Origin: SHZL01 sp035292625
GTDB taxonomy: Bacteria > Pseudomonadota > Gammaproteobacteria > Xanthomonadales > SZUA-36
Reading direction: 5' to 3'
DNA length: 13,960 nt
Assembly (NCBI GenBank): GCA_035292625.1
Contig: DATDPS010000309.1
Span: forward strand, 1-13,960
The position numbers and the translations under genes were made by a program. Below are positions 1-6,973 of this stretch, piece after piece. The notes below the pieces were generated by a model. That model made no database searches. It had not been told where the DNA came from and worked only from the letters and a program-made list of their open reading frames with translations. The first letter of the stretch is position 1. Every line of letters begins with the position of its first letter.

Positions 1-174
1 AACCTGCACGATACCCTCAGCCGGCAGGTAATGCGCCTGTTCATGCGGCTGGTGGAAGAGGCCGGGTCGAGCGTGTTGCTGGCCACCCACAACGAGCAGA
101 TGGCGGTGTATTGCCGGCGGCAGTGGCTGCTGCGGCAAGGACAGCTGCACGATGTTGCTGCGCACACTACTTAG
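1..174 (+). CDS. ABC transporter ATP-binding protein, C-terminal end (partial)
   Basis: Frame 1 is open from the first base to a TAG at 172-174 and encodes the last 57 residues of an ABC ATPase; the Walker A, signature and Walker B motifs lie upstream of the window. The visible start (NLHDTLSRQVM) fits the segment just after the D-loop of LolD/MacB/YbbA-type ATPases, which usually read TGNLD there. The motif LLATHNE (about residues 27-33 of the fragment) is the H-loop switch, with its His and the usual following Asn. The C-terminus is short, as in LolD/YbbA proteins. The gene overlaps the FtsX-type permease by 23 bases, so the two are very likely co-translated subunits of one transporter. By family knowledge this subunit powers the permease by ATP hydrolysis on the cytoplasmic face. 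Confidence 0.88.
   Translation, partial: NLHDTLSRQVMRLFMRLVEEAGSSVLLATHNEQMAVYCRRQWLLRQGQLHDVAAHTT
137..141 (+). promoter_or_regulatory. Ribosome binding site of the permease, inside the ATPase gene
   Basis: AAGGA lies 10 bases before the ATG at 152, within the last codons of the ATPase gene. It supports starting the permease at 152 inside the upstream reading frame, and suggests translational coupling. Confidence 0.5.
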
Positions 175-2677
175 TCACTACCGCCGCCATCCGGTCCAGG
201 CGGCATTTCTCCTCGCGGGCATAACAATCGCCAACGTCTTGCTGGTTGGAACGCTGCTGATCAACGCCCAGGCGCGCGCCAGCCAATCAGAGGGGGAGCG
301 CTGGTTGAGCGCACAGGCGGTGGCGACCATCCGGGCGCGGAGCGGCGCTTTTTCTTTTGACGAACGTGAGTACATACAGCTGCGGCGCATGGGCTTCGAT
401 AAGCTGATGCCAGTACTGCGCCGCGTCGAACTTTCCGCCGAGGGTGTACAGCTGGAACTGCTGGGCATCGACGCCTTTGCCATGCCACGGTCAAGTGTCC
501 TGTCACCCACACTGTCGAGTGGCCCGGCCTCCACAGGCGCGGAGACCAGCGCCGGCCAGGCCGGCGGCGGAACCGGCCATGACAAGGCGGCTTTTGCGTT
601 TCACCCGTATCGGCTGCTGGCTTCCCCGGGGCGGGTCAGGCAATTGGGCTGGGCCGCAGGTGACCGGCCCAGGCTGGCCTCGGGGCGCGAATTACCGCCC
701 CTGACCGCGGTGCCCGACGCAGGCCTGGGTCACCGCCTGTTGATTGACATCGGGGCGCTGCAAAACCTGACGGACAGCCGCGGAACCATCTCTTTCATCC
801 TGGTGTTCGACGCAGCGCCGGAACGCCTCAAAGCATTGCAGGCAGCATTGCCGGCGCAGCTGGAATGGACCGGAGCGGAAGCGGCCCCTGATCCGTCACA
901 GCTGACCCGCAGTTTCCATTTGAATCTCTCCGCGATGGGCCTGCTCACCTTTGTTGTGGGTCTGTTCCTGATCTACAACGCATTGACATTCAGTTATACG
1001 GACCGGCGGGACATGATGCGCAAGCTCAGGCTGGCAGGCGTGACGCGAAGCGAGCTGTGCCGGGCGCTGCTGACCGAACTGGGGTTGTTTGTACTGCTTG
1101 GAACGGCTCTTGGCGTGCTGCTCGGCATGTGGCTGGCTGCGATTCTGTTGCCTGGCGTGGGCTTGACCCTCGCACAACTGTACGGCGTATACATCGCCTA
1201 TCCGGATAGATTGCTGACCGGCGGGCTGGGCTGGCCGCTTGCAATGACTGCGCTGGCCAGTGGCCTGTGCGTGCTGAACCCATTGCGCCAGGTGCTCTAC
1301 ATGCCCGTGTTGCAGCGCCAGTCGGTGCAATGGGACGAGCAGGCAATGGTCCGGCGGGACCGTTGGCTGCTGGGTCTTGGACTGGTGCTCCTGGCCATTG
1401 CTGGCGTCCTGGCGCTGGTCGCCGACGCGCTGTGGCTGGCGCTGGCCTGCATGGCTGCCTTGATGCTCGGCGCAGCGCTGTGTTTACCGGCATTTCTGCG
1501 CGCCTTGCTGGGCGGGTTGTCCAAAAGGCTTCCGGCGCGGTGGGCCCTTTCCGCGTGGATCGTGGCCGATTGCCGCTGGTTGCTGGGGCCCGCGTCACTG
1601 GCCCTGATGGCGATGATGCTGGCCCTGGTCGCCAACAGCGGCTTGAATATCATGATAGGCAGCTTTCGCCTGGCCACCGCCAACTGGCTCGACCAACGTC
1701 TGACGGCCCAATTGCATCTTCGCGAACAGGTGAATGTGGCCGAACTCACGGACTGGCTGGCACGAGAGGCCCCGGGTGTCCACCTGGCCACGCGTTATCG
1801 AACCGCGCTGACCGCAAGCACGCCGGACCAAGGGACCACCAGCGTCGAAGTCGCCAGCCTGCCGGGCAATGAACGCTTCACTGCCAGCGTGGAGTTGATG
1901 GGCAGTTTGCCTGACGCCGTCGAACGTTTTCGCAGCGGGGCGGGTGTGTACATCAGTGAACGGGCCTGGCGGCTGGATCGCTGGATACCCGGCGATCTTT
2001 TGACCGTGTGTCCGGGTGAGGCCGATGTGCCGATACTGGGCATCTACCGCGACTATGGCAATTCCCGGTCGCAGTGGCTGATCAGCACGGCACTGTTCAA
2101 GCGGTGCTGGCCGCAGCGCAATCCCGACAGTTATGCGCTGTTCAGTGATCACCCGGTGGACTGGGACAAGCTTCGCTCGGCCTTATCCCTCCATCTTGGT
2201 CTGGCCCCATACCGGCTGATCAATCAACAGGATCTGAAAAAGGTGGGTCTGGGTGTGTTCGACCGCACTTTCGCCGTCACCCATGCACTCAACGCCCTGA
2301 CCCTGCTGGTAGCCGGCATCGGGATATTCTGCGCCATTGGGGCCATTCATCATCACCGCCTGTCGCAGCAGGCCTTGCTGAGCGCTCTCGGCGTTCCGCG
2401 ATGGCAGCGCGCATCCATGCTGCTGGCGCAGTGGGGAGTGCTGGGTTTGCTTTGCGTTGCGCTGGTCTGGCCATTTGGCGCTGCTCTGGCCTGGGTATTG
2501 TCCAGCGTGGTGACACCCATCGCGTTTGGCTGGAGTTTCGCCTTGCAGGCGGAATGGCGGCATCTGCCGGTGCTGGCCCTGATCGCTGCCGGGGCATTGA
2601 TGCTCGCCGTGTTTCTGCCTTCCTTGCGCCTGCTGCGGGCATCTCCCGGGCGCCTGTTGCGCGAGCAGGCCACATGA
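152..2677 (+). CDS. FtsX-type ABC transporter permease, 10-TM (YbbP/AttFG-like)
   Basis: This 841-residue integral membrane protein should form the transmembrane part of an ABC exporter with the ATPase encoded just upstream. One TM segment lies near the N-terminus (about 17-38) and is followed by a periplasmic domain. A first FtsX-like set comes next (about 259-283, 306-338, 360-377), then three central TM segments (about 405-425, 427-450, 476-502), a second periplasmic domain (about 505-690) and a second FtsX-like set (about 710-732, 754-783, 805-825). This ten-TM duplicated layout is known for YbbP-like permeases and differs from four-TM MacB/LolC/LolE. In this family the ATPase usually drives movement of lipids or hydrophobic substrates in the envelope, or works mechanically without a transport pore. 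The stop codon overlaps the next gene's ATG (ATGA at 2674-2677). The substrate cannot be read from the sequence. Confidence 0.88.
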   Translation: MLLRTLLSHYRRHPVQAAFLLAGITIANVLLVGTLLINAQARASQSEGERWLSAQAVATIRARSGAFSFDEREYIQLRRMGFDKLMPVLRRVELSAEGVQLELLGIDAFAMPRSSVLSPTLSSGPASTGAETSAGQAGGGTGHDKAAFAFHPYRLLASPGRVRQLGWAAGDRPRLASGRELPPLTAVPDAGLGHRLLIDIGALQNLTDSRGTISFILVFDAAPERLKALQAALPAQLEWTGAEAAPDPSQLTRSFHLNLSAMGLLTFVVGLFLIYNALTFSYTDRRDMMRKLRLAGVTRSELCRALLTELGLFVLLGTALGVLLGMWLAAILLPGVGLTLAQLYGVYIAYPDRLLTGGLGWPLAMTALASGLCVLNPLRQVLYMPVLQRQSVQWDEQAMVRRDRWLLGLGLVLLAIAGVLALVADALWLALACMAALMLGAALCLPAFLRALLGGLSKRLPARWALSAWIVADCRWLLGPASLALMAMMLALVANSGLNIMIGSFRLATANWLDQRLTAQLHLREQVNVAELTDWLAREAPGVHLATRYRTALTASTPDQGTTSVEVASLPGNERFTASVELMGSLPDAVERFRSGAGVYISERAWRLDRWIPGDLLTVCPGEADVPILGIYRDYGNSRSQWLISTALFKRCWPQRNPDSYALFSDHPVDWDKLRSALSLHLGLAPYRLINQQDLKKVGLGVFDRTFAVTHALNALTLLVAGIGIFCAIGAIHHHRLSQQALLSALGVPRWQRASMLLAQWGVLGLLCVALVWPFGAALAWVLSSVVTPIAFGWSFALQAEWRHLPVLALIAAGALMLAVFLPSLRLLRASPGRLLREQAT

Positions 2678-3807
2678 ACATCCAGCGCGTCCAGCGTCTG
2701 GGTGCGTTCCTGGTCGGGCTGTTGCTGGGCGCCTGCAGTTCCAAATCGTTGCCCCTTCCGGCCGGTGATTTCGCTGCCTTGGCGCGTAGCACGGAAGGGT
2801 TTGCCGTAGCGCGGCCAGGGTATGAAATGGAATTTCCCCGCGACCATGGGCCGCACTCCGCGTATCGCATCGAGTGGTGGTATCTAAGCGCCAACCTGCA
2901 AGACACAAGTGGCCGGCCCTATGGCGTGCAGTGGACCCTTTTTCGCCTGGCCATGCAGCCTTCGGAAGTGCCAGAGCCCATCAATCCGTGGCAGGGCAAG
3001 CAGGTTTACATGGCACACATTGCACTGAGCTGGCCGGAGGGCCACGCCGGCTTTCAGCGCTATGCACGCGGAGGCGATCACGGCGGTCTGGCCCAGGCTG
3101 GTGCCTCCGCGGCCCCGTTTTCCGTTTGGCTGGATGACTGGGCCCTGCAAAGTACGGGCATGCAGTGGCTGCCGCTGGAGGTCCGCGCCCGCCAGGACAA
3201 TTTCGCCTTTCAGCTTTCCATGGACAGCCAACAGCCCTTGATACTGCAAGGCGAAGCCGGGTTTTCGCAGAAGCATCCGGATGGTTCCGGTTCGCTTTAC
3301 TACAGCCAGCCATTTCTGCAGGCGACCGGCAGCCTCACGATCGACGGTGAAGATATTCCCGTCCAGGGCGAAGCCTGGCTGGACAGGGAATGGAGCAGCC
3401 ATTTTCTGCAGCCGGACCAGGCTGGGTGGGACTGGTTTGCGCTGCACCTGGAATCGGGTGAAAAACTGATGCTGTATCGCCTGCGCCCGCTCGAGGGGGC
3501 ATTCAGCCAGGCGCTGTTCCAGTTCGGCGTGTTGATTTCGCCGGATGGCGGCAAAACCCCCCTGAAAGGTTCATTGATCCGGTTCGATCCGCTGCGCATT
3601 GAGCGAGTTGCCGATCGAGAACTGCCAGTTTCATGGCGCATTGGGCTACCCGAAATCAGCCGCGAATTCCAGGTCCGCGCACTGATTCCCGGCCAGTGGA
3701 TGAACGTGGATTTTGCCTACTGGGAGGGTGCCGTGGTGGTGGAAGGTGACAATGCCGGCAGCCGCGGCAGGGGTTATCTCGAGATGACCGGTTACCCATC
3801 CCGTTAA
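2674..3807 (+). CDS. AttH/CrtC-family (carotenoid 1,2-hydratase-like) lipoprotein
   Basis: I place the start at the ATG overlapping the permease stop, giving 377 residues. The frame stays open to 2401, but only the 2674 start gives a lipoprotein signal: Arg residues 5 and 8, a hydrophobic core, and LGAC ending at Cys21. The mature protein has landmarks of the AttH/CrtC lipocalin-like family: EWWYLSANL at 67-75, a late LDREWSSHF segment around 236-244, and a following GWDWFALHLESG stretch. CrtC hydrates carotenoids, but many homologues sit in ABC-transporter operons in organisms without carotenoid genes and have unknown function. Here the coupling to an ATPase and a permease points to an attEFGH-type envelope system, with this lipoprotein probably binding or passing on a hydrophobic ligand. 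That role is inferred. Enzymatic carotenoid hydration seems unlikely, as no carotenoid genes are visible. Confidence 0.85.
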   Translation: MNIQRVQRLGAFLVGLLLGACSSKSLPLPAGDFAALARSTEGFAVARPGYEMEFPRDHGPHSAYRIEWWYLSANLQDTSGRPYGVQWTLFRLAMQPSEVPEPINPWQGKQVYMAHIALSWPEGHAGFQRYARGGDHGGLAQAGASAAPFSVWLDDWALQSTGMQWLPLEVRARQDNFAFQLSMDSQQPLILQGEAGFSQKHPDGSGSLYYSQPFLQATGSLTIDGEDIPVQGEAWLDREWSSHFLQPDQAGWDWFALHLESGEKLMLYRLRPLEGAFSQALFQFGVLISPDGGKTPLKGSLIRFDPLRIERVADRELPVSWRIGLPEISREFQVRALIPGQWMNVDFAYWEGAVVVEGDNAGSRGRGYLEMTGYPSR

Positions 3808-3879
3808 GCTTGCAATCGTGCCGCCGGTTTCTCACTTTAAAAGAAGCCGCTATTCAGATTCTATTCATGTTGGCACGGC

Positions 3880-3885
3880 TATAGT
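3880..3885 (+). promoter_or_regulatory. Possible -10 element upstream of the repeat-protein gene
   Basis: TATAGT matches the sigma-70 -10 consensus at five of six positions and lies 73 bases before the chosen start codon at 3959. No good -35 hexamer is found at 16-18 bases, so an activator or another sigma factor would be needed. The call is weak. Confidence 0.25.
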
Positions 3886-3948
3886 GCAGCTCAAGCAGTC
3901 CCGTTGATAACTCAACCTGGTATGGGACATGCGGCCTGGTTCTGCATC

Positions 3949-3952
3949 GGAG
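3949..3952 (+). promoter_or_regulatory. Ribosome binding site deciding the start at 3959
   Basis: GGAG lies six bases before the ATG at 3959. The in-frame ATG at 3929 has no such site and would add ten residues ahead of an otherwise normal signal peptide. Confidence 0.6.
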
Positions 3953-3958
3953 TTGGCC

Positions 3959-6889
3959 ATGTACAAACGATTTGTGAGTGTGTTGAGGTGCCTTTCGCTA
4001 CTGCTTGCCTTTTCGGCAGCGGTCCAGGCGCAGGAAAATGCCTGGCCTCGTACCCTGTCGCTCGAGAACGGCAGCGTCACCATTTACCCATTGCGAGTGG
4101 ATGAACTGGACGGGGACCTCATTCGATTCCGTGCGGCTCTTGCGTACCGGGAGACTGGCGCTACAGAGCCCGTTTTCGGTGCGGGGTGGTTTGAATCACG
4201 CGTTGAGATAGACCATGAAAATGGCATCGTTCACCCGATCGATATCAAAGTGTCGGATACGCGCTTCCCCGCAGGCACCGATGATGTGCAGGACGAACTT
4301 ACCGCGGTCTTTGCACAGCAGGCTCCAGGCTGGAGTCTCGACTTCCCCCTCACCGAGCTTCAGTCCGCCCTTGTGGCCGTGGAACAGGAAGCAAAAACTG
4401 CGCAGAGCCTCAATACGACGCCGCCCACGATCATCTATCGGGACCATCCGGCGCTGTTGGTTAATATCGATGGCAACCCCGTATTCAGAAGCATCGAGAA
4501 GACCAGCTACCAGGCCGTCATCAACACGCCATACCCACTGATTTTCGATGGCAACGTTTTTTACCTCAACGCGGCGCAGGGCGCCTGGTACCGTGCTGAC
4601 AGCGCGACCGGGCCCTATCGCTTTGACTCCAGTCCACCGGCAGACATCGTGGCGATGGTTGAAGCGGTCGCGAAGACAGAAGCAAGCCAGGTAATCGCCG
4701 AGAAAGTCACGGCGACTAACGCACCGGAAATCGTGGTCGCCACGACGCCCTCAGAACTCATCGTGACAGCAGGACCCGCTGAATTCGTGCCGCTGGTTGA
4801 TGATCTGCTGGTGCTGGACAATTCGGCTGATGATGTCTTCATGCACATCAGCTCACAACAGTATTACGTGGTGCTGGCTGGTCGCTGGTACCATTCCGCC
4901 TCGCTGAACGGGCCGTGGGCCTACCGTGCGGCTGATGATTTGCCGTTGGCTTTTACCAATATCCCGGGAAATTCGGCCCAAGCCGATTCACGCGTGCATG
5001 TCGCCGGCACGGATGAGGCCCAGGAAGCGGTTCTGGACGCACAGATTCCAGTGACTGCGGCTGTGGCCAGAGGTTCGGTGGACATGGAAGTGGCCTACGA
5101 TGGCGAGCCCCGGTTTGAACCGGTGCAAGGCACCGACCTGTCGTACGCCAACAATACGGGCTCCACGGTGATCGAGTCAGATCGTGTGTACTATCTGGTG
5201 GAAGATGGAGTCTGGTATGTCTCTGTTTCGCCCAATGGCCCGTGGGAAGTATCAGACTACCGGCCCGAAGAAGTGGCCGCGATTTCGCCGCGCTCTCCGG
5301 TTTACCACGTCAAATACGTGTACATCTATGACAGCACGCCAGAGGTGGTCTACGTCGGCTACACCCCCGGTTATGTCGGCAGTTATGTCTACTACGACAC
5401 CATTGTCTACGGCACGGGCTGGTACTACCGTCCCTGGGTTTCACCCTACTATTACTACCCCCGCTACAGTACCTGGGGCTTCAACGTGGGCTATAGCCCC
5501 TGGTACGGCTGGAACTTCGGCCTGAGTTGGGGCTGGGGTCCGTTTTATGCCGGATTCTACTCAGGTGGTTACTGGCATCACAATCACCACTGGAATTACC
5601 CGGGCTATGGTTATTGGGGACCCGGAGGATACCGGCCACGCTGGGGTCACCATGACTACTACGGTCATGGCCGGGGTGGGTATGGCCGTGGCGGATATTA
5701 CCGTGACGGCGATGGCTGGGACGGAAATGATGGCCGTGACGGCGATAGCTGGGGCGGACATGATGACCGTGACGGCGATGGACGGTATGTTTCCGGCCGC
5801 ACTGGCAGTGGCCAGTACGCCGCTGATGCCACGAGTTCCACTGCATACGTTCGCAACCAGAATCTGTACCGGGACCGGGCGCAACGGGCACGAATTGCCG
5901 AAACCGGAGATTTCACCCGCGGAACACGCGCTGCTGGCCGCGACCTCGCCACGCTTGCCGCTACCCCGGCCGGGCGCCAGGGGAACCTGAACCGCGCAGA
6001 CCGAGGCGGTAGTGGAAGGGACGAAACCGGACTTGACCGCACTGGTCCCGTTACAGCATCTGCCATTACATCATCTGATCTACGCGCCAAGGCGCAAATC
6101 CGCGACGCGCGGCGTGCTGCGGTCCAGGACAGGCGTGTTGCCAACAACAACCCTAGCGGGAGGCGGATGAATCAAGCGCCCCTCGAACGCGGTGCAGCGA
6201 GTGCCTGGGAAAATGCGTCCGCGACAGGTGAAGTGAGACGTTCCCAGGCAGCGCCATGGGCTTCCGGCCAGAACTCGCGACGGAGGGTTACTGAACAGAT
6301 TGCCTTAGCGCAACCGCGTCTTTCTGCTCCCGCGCAGCGTGACCAGGCAGCGCTGCAGCCATCCACAGGAACGGCACGCGCCCCATCGACAGCGCAGCGA
6401 CAAGACAACTCTGCCGCAGAACTTCAGCAGCGAAATTCACGCCCTGTCGAGCAGCAAAGGCGCACCCCGGCAGAACCCACCCGGCAAGTCACCGCCGCGC
6501 CCGGCAGCACGCCCACAGCCAGCGTTTCGCGGCAATGGGCTTCGCGGGGCATTGCTCAGCCAGGCAGCACGCCGCAAAGGAGCATGCAACAGCGCAGCGC
6601 TCCGCAGCAGTCGGCTCCACAACGCGTCACGCAACAACGCAGTGCGCCACAACAACACAGCGCTCCGCAACAACGCAGCACCCCGCAGCAGTCGGCTCCG
6701 CAACGTGTCACGCAACAACACAGCGCCCCGCAGCAACGCAGTGCCCCGCAACAGCACAGTTCCGCAGACAGAAGCACCTGGCAGGCGAGCGCTTCCTCAC
6801 AGGGCGGGGGGCGTGAAAGCAGCCACAGCGACAGGTCCGGCGGAAACACGGCAAGGCGAGGTGATCGGGGGAATTCAGGAAAACACTGA
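3959..6889 (+). CDS. Large exported WY-GPW repeat protein with low-complexity C-terminus
   Basis: The protein is 976 residues from the ATG at 3959 and starts with a clear signal peptide (KR at 3-4, Leu-rich core, likely cleavage after VQA24). The first ~150 mature residues form a domain I recognise only from large proteins that automated annotation labels 'carbohydrate-binding family V/XII'; I could not verify that label. Three diverged ~57-residue repeats follow, at about 165-222, 265-321 and 374-431, each ending in a WY...GPW or WY...GPY motif (W210, W310, W419). A Tyr/Gly/Trp/His-rich stretch covers about 451-580, and an Asp/Gly 11-residue repeat about 582-609. The rest is a Gln/Arg/Ala/Ser/Pro-rich, probably disordered tail. 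No cysteine remains after signal cleavage. No enzyme motif is seen. It could be a cell-surface or matrix protein, but function is unknown. It is probably monocistronic, with a terminator downstream. Confidence 0.8.
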   Translation: MYKRFVSVLRCLSLLLAFSAAVQAQENAWPRTLSLENGSVTIYPLRVDELDGDLIRFRAALAYRETGATEPVFGAGWFESRVEIDHENGIVHPIDIKVSDTRFPAGTDDVQDELTAVFAQQAPGWSLDFPLTELQSALVAVEQEAKTAQSLNTTPPTIIYRDHPALLVNIDGNPVFRSIEKTSYQAVINTPYPLIFDGNVFYLNAAQGAWYRADSATGPYRFDSSPPADIVAMVEAVAKTEASQVIAEKVTATNAPEIVVATTPSELIVTAGPAEFVPLVDDLLVLDNSADDVFMHISSQQYYVVLAGRWYHSASLNGPWAYRAADDLPLAFTNIPGNSAQADSRVHVAGTDEAQEAVLDAQIPVTAAVARGSVDMEVAYDGEPRFEPVQGTDLSYANNTGSTVIESDRVYYLVEDGVWYVSVSPNGPWEVSDYRPEEVAAISPRSPVYHVKYVYIYDSTPEVVYVGYTPGYVGSYVYYDTIVYGTGWYYRPWVSPYYYYPRYSTWGFNVGYSPWYGWNFGLSWGWGPFYAGFYSGGYWHHNHHWNYPGYGYWGPGGYRPRWGHHDYYGHGRGGYGRGGYYRDGDGWDGNDGRDGDSWGGHDDRDGDGRYVSGRTGSGQYAADATSSTAYVRNQNLYRDRAQRARIAETGDFTRGTRAAGRDLATLAATPAGRQGNLNRADRGGSGRDETGLDRTGPVTASAITSSDLRAKAQIRDARRAAVQDRRVANNNPSGRRMNQAPLERGAASAWENASATGEVRRSQAAPWASGQNSRRRVTEQIALAQPRLSAPAQRDQAALQPSTGTARAPSTAQRQDNSAAELQQRNSRPVEQQRRTPAEPTRQVTAAPGSTPTASVSRQWASRGIAQPGSTPQRSMQQRSAPQQSAPQRVTQQRSAPQQHSAPQQRSTPQQSAPQRVTQQHSAPQQRSAPQQHSSADRSTWQASASSQGGGRESSHSDRSGGNTARRGDRGNSGKH
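5701..5785 (+). repeat. 33-bp tandem repeat encoding Asp/Gly-rich 11-mers
   Basis: Two full 33-base units (5701-5733, 5734-5766) and a partial third (from 5767) each begin CCGTGACGGCGAT. They encode RDGDGWDGNDG, RDGDSWGGHDD and RDGDG at about residues 582-609 of the repeat protein. The pattern is acidic and resembles the spacing of DxDG calcium loops, but calcium binding is only a suggestion. Confidence 0.85.
6587..6748 (+). repeat. 81-bp tandem duplication encoding Gln/Ser/Pro-rich 27-mers
   Basis: Two adjacent 81-base units (6587-6667, 6668-6748) encode 27-residue copies with the shared core QQSAPQRVTQQ (about residues 877-903 and 904-930). Each is built from shorter QQ(R/H)SAP hexamers, and a further partial copy follows. 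The two units differ mostly at synonymous or His/Arg positions, which fits duplication by slippage or unequal recombination. Confidence 0.88.
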
Positions 6890-6894
6890 TGGAA

Positions 6895-6934
6895 GTTGCC
6901 GGGCGCGACTCGCTATCGCGCACCGGCAGCTTTT
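6895..6934 (+). terminator. Likely intrinsic terminator after the repeat-protein gene
   Basis: GTTGCCGGGCGCG (6895-6907) can pair with CGCGCACCGGCAGC (6917-6930), with one bulged base and one mismatch, around a nine-base loop. Four T follow directly at 6931-6934. It starts six bases after the stop codon and lies between convergent genes. The T-run is short, so termination may be partial. Confidence 0.55.
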
Positions 6935-6973
6935 CATTGTGGGTCCGGTACCCGCCGTAAAGCCGGCTCTTCT

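Larger units (their letters stand above)
3808..3958. other. Intergenic region between the lipoprotein and the repeat-protein gene
   Basis: These 151 bases hold no convincing gene. The AT-richer stretch at about 3834-3890 includes a weak -10-like element, and the ribosome binding site of the next gene lies at the end. I found no clear intrinsic terminator after the lipoprotein gene. Confidence 0.6.

Noticed and set aside
2401..2673. N-terminal extension of the AttH-like gene to 2401
   Set aside because: It overlaps the conserved C-terminal permease domain and would bury the lipoprotein signal at residue 92 onward.
2183..2908. 241-codon minus-strand open frame across the permease/lipoprotein junction
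   Set aside because: Composition is typical of the complement of a GC-rich gene, and it lies opposite two well-supported genes.
3871..3888. Sigma-54-like promoter (TGGCACG ... TGCA)
   Set aside because: The GG and GC dinucleotides are two bases too far apart; sigma-54 promoters tolerate almost no spacing change.
6587..6770. CRISPR-like array
   Set aside because: The repeats are contiguous and in frame, and encode a low-complexity protein tail; there are no unique spacers and no cas genes.
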